NCBI GenBank assembly: GCA_018821925.1
Contig: JAHJLF010000049.1
Coordinates: forward strand, 1 to 48,202
Direction: 5' to 3'
DNA length: 48,202 nt
Source: Candidatus Edwardsbacteria bacterium
Lineage (GTDB): Bacteria; Edwardsbacteria; AC1; EtOH8
Shown here piece by piece: positions 1 to 8,549 of this stretch. The notes under the pieces are model-generated. The model was not told where the DNA came from and did not search any database. It saw only the letters and a program-made list of their open reading frames with translations. Every line of letters starts with the position of its first letter. The first letter of the stretch is position 1. The translations under genes and the position numbers were made by a program.

Positions 1-1701
1 GGGCTTTATGCCAATCCGGAGGCCATAGAGTTTTACGAGAAATGCTTGGCGACGCTGAAAGCCGTAAAACAGACCAAGGATTCGACATTGGAAAAGGCAG
101 AGGTGCTGGGTGCCCAAGGGTCCATCTATAGGCTGATAGGTGAAATGACAAGGGCTCTTAAAAATCTCAACCAGGCAGTCAAGGTGACGGCCGGGGGTGG
201 CAATAGTGCTGTCTCCCGGAAATATACATTGGAGGTCGGCATCATCCATGATATGCTGGGCCAGGCCGACCGCGCCTTTGCCCTGTGGCAAAAAGTACAG
301 AAAGCGGCCCAAAAGGACAAGGACAAGGAGGCCCAGGCCCTTTCCCTGCAAAATCAAGGACTGCTGTACTTGCGAAAAGGGGACCCGGCCAAAGCCGTCG
401 AAGATTTCCAGACCGCCTTGAAGGTTTTTGAGGAGCTCAAGGTTAAAAAACACATTGCCCGGATAAACTCGCACCTGGCCCAGGCTCAAGAGGTCATGGG
501 GAATCTGGACAAGGCCATCGAGCATAATGGCATCGCCCTGGCGATATCCCAGGATATCAACTACCTGGAGGGGATAGCCTCTTACAACAATAACCTGGGC
601 ATCAATCTGCTGATGACAGGCAGCATAGAGCAGGCTGCGGCTAATTTCAGGACCGCCTTTAACATGGCTGGGAAGATCGGGGACCGGAGGGTCGAATCCC
701 TGGCCGGTTTCAACCTGGGCAACTGCCAGTACATCATGGGGAATTACGATTCGGCTCATGAATATTACCAAGGCGCTCTGTCCTCGGCCCGGGAGATAGG
801 CGATATCGCCCAGCAGATGAACATAGACATCAACTTGGGATGCTTGCAACAGGTGAGGGGAAATGCCAAGGCCGCCCTGGAATACCACAGCAATGCCCTA
901 GAAATAGCCTTGAAGATAGGGGACAGAAACAACGAACTGGAGACCAAGCGCAATCTGGGGATCGATCTTTCCATGTTGGCTGATTACGACAAGGCCCGGT
1001 CCGAATTTGAAAGCGGGCTCAAACTGGCCCTGGAGATAAGCGACCCCCGGATGGTGGCCTATATTAGGGCCAACTACGGGCTGACCATGGTCAATCTTCG
1101 AGATCTGAACCAGGCTGAAAAGCTTCTATCAGAGGCCCTGGATGACGCCAGGAAGGTGGGGGACCCCGAGGTCATCCTGTCGGTGGTCCGGGGCTTCATA
1201 GAGCTGAACCTGGCCAAGGGCGATTTCGGGGCCGGCCAGCAGGAAGTTGACAGGGCCCTGAGGATATCCGGCGATACCCATAACAAGAGAGAACGAGCCT
1301 ATGCCCTGATGTACAGCGCCCTGCTGATGGTCCAGCAGAACGAACATGAAGGGGCGTCGGCTCCCATATCGGAATCGCTGACCCTGGCCCGGGAAATGAA
1401 GGATGGTATCCTGTTGTGCAAGCTTTATCTGATCTCGGCTCGAAGATCGCTGGCCTGCGGATCGATCAACGAGGCTCAGATGTTCATAGTGGACGCCAGG
1501 GAGGAAGCGGCCAAAAGCGGGGCCAGGGAGGAAATGGCAGACAGCCATGGCCTGATGGCTCAGCTTAAAAAACTGCAGGACCAAAGCGATGAAGCCGAAA
1601 CCGAATTAGCCAGGCAGAAGAAGGAGCTCGACGACATTGCCATGAATATTCCGGAGTATTTAAGAAAAGGATATATAGAAGCCAGAATATCTTCCGAGTA
1701 G
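1..1701 (+). CDS. TPR-repeat protein, 5' end outside the window
   Basis: The frame is open from base 1. The residues before the first possible internal start (a TTG at 46) already read as a TPR helix (NPEAIEFYEKCL), so the gene begins upstream and only its C-terminal part is here. The visible part is about a dozen tandem TPR units of roughly 40 residues, for example GNLDKAIEHNGIALAIS, GNYDSAHEYYQGALSSA and GNAKAALEYHSNALEIA. The chain ends in a charged helix with no catalytic domain. TPR superhelices are protein-binding scaffolds. In related bacteria such long arrays often form the C-terminal half of signalling proteins such as Ser/Thr kinases or cyclases, so a catalytic domain may lie upstream (inference). 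The gene is followed by a bidirectional terminator shared with the convergent neighbour. Confidence 0.9.
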   Translation, partial: GLYANPEAIEFYEKCLATLKAVKQTKDSTLEKAEVLGAQGSIYRLIGEMTRALKNLNQAVKVTAGGGNSAVSRKYTLEVGIIHDMLGQADRAFALWQKVQKAAQKDKDKEAQALSLQNQGLLYLRKGDPAKAVEDFQTALKVFEELKVKKHIARINSHLAQAQEVMGNLDKAIEHNGIALAISQDINYLEGIASYNNNLGINLLMTGSIEQAAANFRTAFNMAGKIGDRRVESLAGFNLGNCQYIMGNYDSAHEYYQGALSSAREIGDIAQQMNIDINLGCLQQVRGNAKAALEYHSNALEIALKIGDRNNELETKRNLGIDLSMLADYDKARSEFESGLKLALEISDPRMVAYIRANYGLTMVNLRDLNQAEKLLSEALDDARKVGDPEVILSVVRGFIELNLAKGDFGAGQQEVDRALRISGDTHNKRERAYALMYSALLMVQQNEHEGASAPISESLTLAREMKDGILLCKLYLISARRSLACGSINEAQMFIVDAREEAAKSGAREEMADSHGLMAQLKKLQDQSDEAETELARQKKELDDIAMNIPEYLRKGYIEARISSE

Positions 1702-1717
1702 GCAGGCAGAATGAATA

Positions 1718-1748
1718 AAAAAGCGGCCCCGTAATGGGGCCGCTTTTT
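1718..1748. terminator. Bidirectional rho-independent terminator
   Basis: A perfect 13-bp inverted repeat (AAAAAGCGGCCCC / GGGGCCGCTTTTT) with a 5-base loop carries A and T tracts at the two ends. It lies between the convergent TPR gene and the secreted-protein gene and can end transcription from both sides. Confidence 0.9.
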
Positions 1749-1759
1749 CGTTTGAACCG

Positions 1760-4700
1760 TTATCTCAGCAGCGTAATCTTCTGGGTCAGACAACCCTGTC
1801 CGGAAGTCAGGCGGTAGAAATATACGCCATTGGCCAGGTTCCGGCCGTTGTCATCGGTGCCGGTCCAGTTGGCGGCATAACTGCCGGGTTGTTTGACATC
1901 GTCAAATATGGTCTTTACAAGGTGCCCGCAGATATCGTAAACTTTTAACGCCATTCTTTCCTGCCGGTTGGTGCTGTAACGGATCTGGCAATTGTTGTTA
2001 AATGGATTGGGCATGGCTTTTAAGCTGTATGAATAGATATCGGCTGCCACAGGGGTGTTCACCAACACCGGCCCGTACCATTCGACAAATTCCATATTAT
2101 CCTGGGCCCCTAGGCGATACAGATATGCCTGCCCCAGCAGGGCCGAATTATCCTGGTAGCTGTAGTCCGAACCCGAGCCTGAGCCGGGTAGCTCAACCAG
2201 CCGGGCATAATTTCTCCCGTCGTCGGAAGAACGCTCCACCAGCCACAGATCGTGATCCTCCTCCAGGCCGCTCCGCCAGGCCAGGTTTACACTTCCCTGC
2301 TCGTAAGCCGCGGCAAACATGGAAAGTTCCACCGCCAAGGGGGTAGCCACCACCCGGGGGGAAACCCCGGAGGCCAGGCTGTTGAATTGATAATAAGAGC
2401 CGTATTTGGCCGGCACCTTGGCGCCCTTTGTAGTGATGGAATTGGTTGTGGGAAAAGCGTTCCATGGATTGTCGCTGGTTTCATATTGGGAAACCGCCAA
2501 AAATTTAAATACGTTACCCACGGTATATTTTAAATAACTAAAGGGTACCCGCATTTCAGCGTAAGTGAATTTATTGATGCTGTCCAGATAAGGCCTATTG
2601 GATGCAAGATAGGTTGCTATGGGAACTGAATCAACCCAGGCTGAACCGTTCCATTTCTTCAAAGATATTGAGTCGGCATTTTCAAAAATCAGGCAGAAAT
2701 CTGGCCGGAAATTGATATCGAATCCGGCGGATCCGGTACCGTTGTATTTAAAAGTTGAGTCGGCCCCTCCGGTGCGGGTGTCAAAGTAGAATAACAGGTC
2801 TCCAGCGGTGCGCCAGTCATTGCGGCCGTAACCCAAGTATAGATTGGATGCATCCCATGTGGTAAAGAGCGTATCCCTTAAACCCACTGCTCCAATCCGC
2901 GTTCCAATCCGTTCACTTTTGCAGAAATCATTTACGGCGCCGAATGTAATATAACCCAATCTTATCGTATGGGGAGTGACCGTATCTCCTGAAGCCACAA
3001 TGCGAGGCTCATTACCCAAAGTACCCCACCTGATGGGAGAACTTTCATCACCGGCTTTTAAAGCAAAGATCAAGGTATCTCCTGGAGCAAAACCGTAAAC
3101 AGTTTTCTTCTCAAGCACACCAGCATTTGCTGGCGTCCAAGTCTGGTAATATGTAGAACCAGTGTCGATAAAATCGATTTCGGAACTTATTTTGCCCAAG
3201 TCGGAAACAGCGGAATTGTACTTGGAATATTTCAGCCAATACTTGGTGGCCTTTTCTGTAGCATCGTCATCGCTGACAGCCGTCCACGAAAGCTCTACGG
3301 TACCCTCAATGGTGCCGGTGTAAACCGAATCCACCAGGTCAACAATCGGTTCCGGTTCCACATTGAAGCCCTGGTAGGCCAATATCCGGCGGGTCAGCTC
3401 TGAAGCGGTGCTGGGGTGAATCCCGTTGCTTAAGGAGCCGATGGAGAAGGTCAGGTACACGTTTTTATGTGTAGAGGCCTTCTCGCCTTTATAGTAGCTT
3501 CCATAGGTGGTGGCCCGTCCGTAGGTAATTTTCCCGGGGCCGTCGCTTTCCATAACAAGTTGAGAACCAGCTGCCAGAGGACCAATTATATCCACAGAAT
3601 TATCCGGCCCTTGCTGAAATGGGTAATCAAAATTCATTCCTTCGGTAAAGGTTCCGGGCAAGCCGCTTATTTTCTGGATATTGCCGGTTTCGGATGAATT
3701 GCCTGGACCGATATATTTGGAGCCGAAATACGAGAATAATGTGGTCGCATTGTACATCTCGCCGAAATCATTTCCGGCCACGATCAAACAGCTCAGGCTG
3801 TCCGTGGCAAAAGCTTCCAAAGAATCCTGCTGTTCTTCCTGTATGACCCCGGCGGTGGAGCCGTCTTCGGCATAGCCCAAGTCCAGCAGGCACAGGTCAT
3901 ATGCGGCGCTGCTGTTCAGCTTTTGTTTGTCCCGCCACATGTATTCCAAGACTTCGGTGTTGGTGATTTGGACAAACAATTGGTTTGGTATATTACGCTC
4001 CTTAAAGGCCAACACATAAGCCGAATCCAACGGAATGTAAATAGAATCCGGCTCGGCGATGGGATCCTCGTTCCAGCCGGGGGTGGATGGATTATCATAA
4101 TTCTTCTTGGGGTGATACCAGATAGTGCGCCCGGCGGCCTTGTCGTTGCTGATGTTGTAGTTTACGCCCACGGCATCCAGGGTATCGTCCTTATTGACAT
4201 TAAGCATGTAATACTGCCCGAAGATGTCGCCCCGGCCGTTGACCCGGCTGGAATCCAGCCAGGCCACAGAGAACAATTCGCCAAAACGGCAAACCGCCGG
4301 GGCCCGCTGGCCGTACCAGGGGTTTTGGTTGACTGTTTTGACCGCAGCGTTGAACCGGCCGGCCTTGTCAAAATAACGGGCCCGTATCTGATACATAAGA
4401 GATGTATTTTGGGAGTCGGCCCAGCTGGTCCAGAATGAAACGTTGTCTATGCCCATGGTCACCGACGGTATCCGGCAGGCCACCGGGGCGACGGTAAGGT
4501 TAACTTTGATGTTTAGGTTGATCGGCTTGGCGTCGGGATCGAAACGCTGGGCGCCAATATCTCCGTAGGCATTGCTTTGGAAACTCAACCACACGATCGT
4601 GAAATAGCCAGTGTCAGAGACGGCGATGGCGGGGGTGAAATGCCATCTTTCGACGTCGCTATTGACCTGCTTGCTGGCTGTGAGCGGGGAAAGATCTGGT

Positions 4701-5416
4701 TTGAAATATCGAAAATAGATATCGGCCCGGGCCAGTCCGTCGCGGTTGTCCTGCCAGGCCACGGCAATACCTTTGTCGCTGAAGCTGACGACAGGTAGAA
4801 TGTGGGCTACTTTTAGCCCGTCCTCGTTTAGTTTGATGTCGGGCGACTGCGGCTCGAACTTATAGTTGAACAGCCTGGCCCAAATGTCAATCTGCCCATC
4901 CCGGTCTTCCTGCCAAACTATAACGAAGTCCTGGGTGCGCTTATTTACAGCAACCTTGGGAAATTTAGCGTTGTTCACGATTTTTTCTGTGACCCTTATT
5001 TCGTCCGTCATCGGTTTCCCGTTCTTGTCCAGCTTGCGGCCATAAAGCTGCCACAGTTCCCCGGGTTTCATTACAGAGTCCTGCCAGACCACAAAAAAGA
5101 AATCCCCCACCGTTCCGGCCACATCGGGCTGCTCCTGGGTATGCTCGTCCACCCGGATCCGGTTGACCAGAAAGGAGCCGGTAGCCGCTGCCGGTTTCCG
5201 TTCCCATATCCGGCCGTAGATGTTGAAATTTCCGTCGCGACTGTCGGCCCATACATAACGGGAGCCGTAATTCTCGTCCATCACAGCGGCCGGGGCCCGC
5301 TGGGTAGCTTCGCCGGCATCGTTGTCCCACAGGAATATTTTACAGGTATCCTGGGCTGCCTGGGCCACACAAGCGAAGGCAGCAGTAAGTAAAACCATTA
5401 ACCATAATTTTTTCAT
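1760..5416 (-). CDS. Giant secreted protein with beta-propeller-like repeats, FN3-like and DOMON/CBM9-like regions and FlgD-like sorting domain
   Basis: The product is 1218 residues. Residues 1-20 are a signal peptide (MKKLWLMVLLTAAFACVAQA). Residues of about 25-430 carry repeated units of the type VVWQDNRDG.ADIY.R.F, as in secreted beta-propeller-like proteins. A fibronectin-III-like stretch follows at about 720-830. A DOMON/CBM9-like region (ITFGAVNDF...TTWDASNLYLGY) follows at about 850-1010. The last 70 residues (MPNPFNNNCQIRYS ... GVYFYRL) are a FlgD-like C-terminal domain of the kind used as a type IX-like sorting signal, so the protein is probably exported and surface-attached or released. 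Its start codon overlaps the stop of the upstream winged-helix gene (ATGA), and its Shine-Dalgarno (GGAGAG) lies inside that gene, so the two are translationally coupled. Substrate or ligand is unknown. Confidence 0.9.
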   Translation of the reverse strand: MKKLWLMVLLTAAFACVAQAAQDTCKIFLWDNDAGEATQRAPAAVMDENYGSRYVWADSRDGNFNIYGRIWERKPAAATGSFLVNRIRVDEHTQEQPDVAGTVGDFFFVVWQDSVMKPGELWQLYGRKLDKNGKPMTDEIRVTEKIVNNAKFPKVAVNKRTQDFVIVWQEDRDGQIDIWARLFNYKFEPQSPDIKLNEDGLKVAHILPVVSFSDKGIAVAWQDNRDGLARADIYFRYFKPDLSPLTASKQVNSDVERWHFTPAIAVSDTGYFTIVWLSFQSNAYGDIGAQRFDPDAKPINLNIKVNLTVAPVACRIPSVTMGIDNVSFWTSWADSQNTSLMYQIRARYFDKAGRFNAAVKTVNQNPWYGQRAPAVCRFGELFSVAWLDSSRVNGRGDIFGQYYMLNVNKDDTLDAVGVNYNISNDKAAGRTIWYHPKKNYDNPSTPGWNEDPIAEPDSIYIPLDSAYVLAFKERNIPNQLFVQITNTEVLEYMWRDKQKLNSSAAYDLCLLDLGYAEDGSTAGVIQEEQQDSLEAFATDSLSCLIVAGNDFGEMYNATTLFSYFGSKYIGPGNSSETGNIQKISGLPGTFTEGMNFDYPFQQGPDNSVDIIGPLAAGSQLVMESDGPGKITYGRATTYGSYYKGEKASTHKNVYLTFSIGSLSNGIHPSTASELTRRILAYQGFNVEPEPIVDLVDSVYTGTIEGTVELSWTAVSDDDATEKATKYWLKYSKYNSAVSDLGKISSEIDFIDTGSTYYQTWTPANAGVLEKKTVYGFAPGDTLIFALKAGDESSPIRWGTLGNEPRIVASGDTVTPHTIRLGYITFGAVNDFCKSERIGTRIGAVGLRDTLFTTWDASNLYLGYGRNDWRTAGDLLFYFDTRTGGADSTFKYNGTGSAGFDINFRPDFCLIFENADSISLKKWNGSAWVDSVPIATYLASNRPYLDSINKFTYAEMRVPFSYLKYTVGNVFKFLAVSQYETSDNPWNAFPTTNSITTKGAKVPAKYGSYYQFNSLASGVSPRVVATPLAVELSMFAAAYEQGSVNLAWRSGLEEDHDLWLVERSSDDGRNYARLVELPGSGSGSDYSYQDNSALLGQAYLYRLGAQDNMEFVEWYGPVLVNTPVAADIYSYSLKAMPNPFNNNCQIRYSTNRQERMALKVYDICGHLVKTIFDDVKQPGSYAANWTGTDDNGRNLANGVYFYRLTSGQGCLTQKITLLR

Positions 5417-5784
5417 TTCTTCTCTCCTTTACCGGAATTGCTTTTTACCCTTATTGATTCCACGGCCACCATCAGCAATCTCAATCTAGCAGATTTATCG
5501 GTCATGCCGCTTTTTAATTTTTCAAATATAGGTGCTTTTTCTGACGACAGATGGTAATTGTCCTGGTTGTTTTCATTTGAGTACAGCACCCCCTGCATCA
5601 GCAGGTCATCTATAGCCTTTTTTATTGCTTCCTCGGTGCGTCCGGTCATTTTGGTCAGGCTGCAGACCGATTCCTGAGCCATGGGCTGACGGCTGTAGTG
5701 AATAAGGATATTCCATTTTTCAAAACAATCAACGGTATCCTTAATGAAAATGCTAAGCTCCGGGAAGTCCTTTGAATTATACAT
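5413..5784 (-). CDS. Small winged-helix-like regulatory protein
   Basis: The product is 123 residues. The start is placed at 5784 because AAAGGA lies 5 bases before that ATG. A longer frame opening at a TTG (5841) has no ribosome binding site and would include the sigma-54 promoter. Residues of about 20-80 (KWNILIHYSRQPMAQESV ... EAIKKAIDDLLMQGVL) have the helix spacing of a winged helix-turn-helix, including a recognition-helix-like stretch and a wing. No signal peptide is seen. I do not recognise a named family. The stop overlaps the start of the giant secreted protein by 4 bases, so this protein is probably made in fixed ratio with it and may regulate it or its export (inference). Confidence 0.75.
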   Translation of the reverse strand: MYNSKDFPELSIFIKDTVDCFEKWNILIHYSRQPMAQESVCSLTKMTGRTEEAIKKAIDDLLMQGVLYSNENNQDNYHLSSEKAPIFEKLKSGMTDKSARLRLLMVAVESIRVKSNSGKGEKK

Positions 5785-5824
5785 GTAAATCCTTTGTGCT
5801 ATTATTGTTAACACTAGAATTACA

Positions 5825-5840
5825 TGCAAATAGTATGCCA
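5825..5840 (-). promoter_or_regulatory. Near-consensus sigma-54 promoter (-24/-12)
   Basis: Read on the minus strand, the site is TGGCATACTATTTGCA. It has GG at -24, exactly 10 bases, then GC at -12, and it matches the consensus YTGGCACG-N4-TTGCW except at two positions of the -24 element. The predicted start point is near 5814, giving a leader of about 30 bases before the AAAGGA/ATG of the winged-helix gene. A sigma-54 activator gene lies directly upstream on the same strand. Confidence 0.75.
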
Positions 5841-5845
5841 AGAAA

Positions 5846-5872
5846 AAATAACAACTTAACTTGTTGTTATTT
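5846..5872 (-). terminator. A/T-rich inverted repeat: likely terminator of the sigma-54 activator gene
   Basis: This is a 10-bp perfect inverted repeat (AAATAACAAC / GTTGTTATTT) with a 7-base spacer, followed on the minus strand by a run of T. It lies about 85 bases beyond the stop of the sigma-54 activator gene and 6 bases upstream of the -24 element, so it could equally be an operator or activator site. Confidence 0.5.
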
Positions 5873-5956
5873 GTAGAGTTAGTTGTTTGATTGTTTGATA
5901 TGATTTCTTGAAAAGTTATACTATTAAATAATCCAAGAATAATATAATAGTATAAA

Positions 5957-7459
5957 CTACGGTTTAGATATATTGAGTTCTTTTATAAGCCGAGACAAAT
6001 AAGTGGGTTGTATTTTTATGGCGGAAGCGGCTTTACGTTGATTCCAGTTGTTTGCATTCAAGACTTTTATCAAATATTCTTTTTTGAAAATTTTCTGCGC
6101 CTCATCCCAGGGAAGATTGGCTGGCAACGCTATGTCCTTTTTACCGCCGACGCCGATATCCTGTAGCATGATGTTATTAATTACTTTTCCCGATGATATC
6201 ACTACCGCCCGCTCAATGACATTCTGAAGCTCCCTGATATTTCCCGGCCAGTTGTATTCCAGCATGGAACTGATCACATCGGCTGAAAATCCCGTGATAT
6301 TTTTTTTGGTCTCCCGGCAGAAATATTTCAAAAAATGATTGGCCAGGACCGGTATGTCCTCCCGCCGCTGTCTTAGTGGCGGTAAAAATATCTGGAACAC
6401 GTTCAGGCGGTAATACAGATCCTCCCGAAACTGGTTTTCCCTGACTAATTGTATCAGATCGTGGTTGGTGGCTCCGACTATCCGGACATCGACCTTGATG
6501 GTTTCACTGCCGCCCAGCCGTTCAAATTCGCGCTCCTGCAACACCCTCAGGATCTTGGCTTGAACCGCCAAAGGAAGGTCGCCCACCTCATCCAGAAATA
6601 TGGTCCCCTGGTGGGCCAGCTCAAACCGGCCCCGCCTTAAGTTGGTGGCTCCGGTGAAGGAACCTTTTTCGTGACCGAACAATTCCGACTCCAGCAGCTC
6701 CAGGGGTATGGCGGCGCAGTTTACGGCGATGAAAGCCTTGTCGCGCCTGGGGCTTTGGTTATGGGTGTATCTGGCCAGAAGTTCTTTCCCGGTGCCGTTC
6801 TCCCCCTGCAGTAAAACCGTGGTATTGCTCAAGGCCACCTTCTGAGCCAGGCCTAAAACCTCCTGGATGGACGGGCTTTCTCCGATAATGGTGTAGCGGC
6901 TGGCGATGTCATCCTTGAGCTGAAGGTTCTCGGTCTGCAGCTTGTGATATTTGTCGGCATTCTCCAGGACCCGGGCCGCCATCTCGGCCACTTTCAGAAG
7001 AAGCTCCTGATCACGTTCGTCAAAGGACTGGCTTTCCTGCTTGTTCAAGACTTCTATGACTCCGACCGTCTTGTCGTCCAGCACCAGAGGAACGCATAAC
7101 AGCGAGCGGGTGATGAATTTGGTCTTTTCGTCAATGCCCTTGTACCAGCGGTTGTCCGTATCCGTCTGATTGACTATCTGCGGTTTCTTCTCCCTGGCCA
7201 CCCAGCCGGCTATGCCCTGGCCCATAGGAACCGAAAGCTTTTTCAATTCCTCCGAAACCTGCCCGGTGGCATGGGCGAAATGAAGCCTTTGGGTATTCTC
7301 ATCCAACAGCAGCAAAGAGCTGGCCTCGGCCATGGTCAGTGTTTTGGCTGCTTCCATGATCATATCCAGCAGCTGGGTCTGGTCCAGGGTCGATGACAAC
7401 GCCTTGCTTAACGAGTATAGAAATTCAAAATCGTTGTTTGAATCTGGATTCTGTTTCAT
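5957..7459 (-). CDS. Sigma-54-dependent transcriptional activator (GAF + AAA+ + Fis-type HTH)
   Basis: The product is 500 residues from the ATG at 7459, which has AAGGAG 7 bases upstream. The frame extends 22 codons further but without a ribosome site. An N-terminal GAF domain covers about residues 10-165 (ASSLLLLDENTQRLHFAHAT). The AAA+ domain has Walker A GENGTGKE with K225, the sigma-54-contacting loop as GSFTGA, and Walker B GTIFLDEVGDL. A Fis-type HTH closes the protein (NWNQRKAASAIKIQPTYL). The GSFTGA variant keeps the essential FTGA. The family uses ATP to remodel the closed complex of sigma-54 RNA polymerase, and the GAF domain is expected to bind a small ligand. The nearest sigma-54-type promoter is the one at 5825-5840, directly downstream on the same strand, making that operon the obvious target (inference). 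Confidence 0.95.
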   Translation of the reverse strand: MKQNPDSNNDFEFLYSLSKALSSTLDQTQLLDMIMEAAKTLTMAEASSLLLLDENTQRLHFAHATGQVSEELKKLSVPMGQGIAGWVAREKKPQIVNQTDTDNRWYKGIDEKTKFITRSLLCVPLVLDDKTVGVIEVLNKQESQSFDERDQELLLKVAEMAARVLENADKYHKLQTENLQLKDDIASRYTIIGESPSIQEVLGLAQKVALSNTTVLLQGENGTGKELLARYTHNQSPRRDKAFIAVNCAAIPLELLESELFGHEKGSFTGATNLRRGRFELAHQGTIFLDEVGDLPLAVQAKILRVLQEREFERLGGSETIKVDVRIVGATNHDLIQLVRENQFREDLYYRLNVFQIFLPPLRQRREDIPVLANHFLKYFCRETKKNITGFSADVISSMLEYNWPGNIRELQNVIERAVVISSGKVINNIMLQDIGVGGKKDIALPANLPWDEAQKIFKKEYLIKVLNANNWNQRKAASAIKIQPTYLSRLIKELNISKP

Positions 7460-7516
7460 GATATTGCTCCTTAAAAGTAATGAAAAACCAAAGATGAACA
7501 ATTTTATAATATAACC

Positions 7517-7545
7517 CTTATACAATTTAATAATATCAATGTAAA
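7517..7545 (-). promoter_or_regulatory. Sigma-70-type promoter of the sigma-54 activator gene
   Basis: On the minus strand TTTACA (7545-7540) is followed after 17 bases by TATAAG (7522-7517). The start point would fall about 50 bases before the ATG at 7459. Both boxes deviate slightly from consensus. Confidence 0.45.
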
Positions 7546-7596
7546 CAAGTCAAGTCAAGTAAAAAATATAATTAAATATTGCATAAAATAAACCCG

Positions 7597-7625
7597 TTGA
7601 CAGTATGAAATTACAGTGTTATCAT
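7597..7625 (+). promoter_or_regulatory. Strong sigma-70-type promoter
   Basis: TTGACA (7597-7602), a 17-base spacer and TATCAT (7620-7625). Transcription would start at about 7632. This supports translation of the next gene from the ATG at 7652 rather than from the ATG at 7631, which would sit at the transcript's first bases. Confidence 0.7.
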
Positions 7626-7651
7626 TATGAATGAATCATTATGGAGGAATT

Positions 7652-8497
7652 ATGTTCAGCAATATTTTGAAGATTGTTTTATTAGCTGTTTTGGCATCGA
7701 CCCCTTTGACAGCTCAAAACAATAAGAAGATCAAGGGGAAAGCCTATTCCGGAGAATCCCGCCAGACCAGCGTTTCCGGGGAATATGCCATGCTGAAGGG
7801 ACTCTTCTCCTATGGTGCGGCAGTCTATCAATTCCAGCTTCCGGCCACCACCGACCGGATAAAGGCCAGATTAAACTTCAAAAATTTGAAAAACAAATGG
7901 CTTAAGATATACGTTTATAATTATGGAATCGCCTTCGACGATTTTTCCATCCGCAATAAACGGCTGGGTCCCAACTGGAGGCTGTGGGAAGCGACCGACA
8001 GCGATGGTTTATGGGAATCCCACAGCCCCAAGCATATTTATACAACATCAAACGATGGCCGGATTGATTACCTGGGGCCGCAGAATATCTTCAAGGTTAT
8101 GTTTTATGCCGATGGGGGCATACCTTTCATCAGCGACGGAAGATTCATTATCAAGCAAATAGAGTTGGGGTACAGCACCAGCGAAAGCCTGCTCCCGGAT
8201 ATCGTTACTTCGAAGGATGTTTGGATCGAGGGAAATTTTATGCTGGTCAGGGGAGTGGGGCGGACTAAAAACAGGATAGACGCGCCGGGTTATGAGGCTC
8301 TGCCGAAGCTTACGGCCCTAAGGCTGGCCAAGGTGGATGCCTATAAAAAGCTGGCGGTGGCCCTGAAAAAGATACCCCTATCCGGCGGAACTGTGGCCAT
8401 TCCGGGCAGCCAGGTGCGGTCCACTCGTTACATCAGCGACGCCGAGGTGGAAATTATACTGGAGGTACCGCTGGCCAGTCTGCATGAGAAAAAATAA
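7652..8497 (+). CDS. Exported protein with LPP20-like C-terminal domain
   Basis: The product is 281 residues from the ATG at 7652, chosen because GGAGG lies 5 bases upstream and the promoter start point is at about 7632. Residues 1-21 are a signal peptide ending near TPLTAQN. The middle is beta-rich. The C-terminal 80 residues (LTALRLAKVDAYKKLAVALK ... VRSTRYISDAEVEIILEVPL) have the pattern of the LPP20 / FlgT-N-like family of envelope proteins: A-rich helix, DAY.KLA, then alternating strands. There is no lipobox. The molecular role is unknown; periplasmic or outer-membrane-associated location is inferred. It is divergent from the sigma-54 activator gene and stands 52 bases before pcrA. Confidence 0.75.
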   Translation: MFSNILKIVLLAVLASTPLTAQNNKKIKGKAYSGESRQTSVSGEYAMLKGLFSYGAAVYQFQLPATTDRIKARLNFKNLKNKWLKIYVYNYGIAFDDFSIRNKRLGPNWRLWEATDSDGLWESHSPKHIYTTSNDGRIDYLGPQNIFKVMFYADGGIPFISDGRFIIKQIELGYSTSESLLPDIVTSKDVWIEGNFMLVRGVGRTKNRIDAPGYEALPKLTALRLAKVDAYKKLAVALKKIPLSGGTVAIPGSQVRSTRYISDAEVEIILEVPLASLHEKK

Positions 8498-8549
8498 ATA
8501 GTGCAAAATACACCGCATTGAAGGCATCATAACTACAGAAAGATTTTTA

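Noticed and set aside
5413-5841. Longer 142-residue form of the winged-helix gene from TTG 5841
   Set aside because: The extension lacks a ribosome site and covers the sigma-54 promoter, while ATG 5784 has AAAGGA at proper distance.
7548-7561. Triple CAAGT/TCAAG tandem repeat upstream of the LPP20-like gene
   Set aside because: Three copies of five bases are too few to call a repeat locus or operator without further support.
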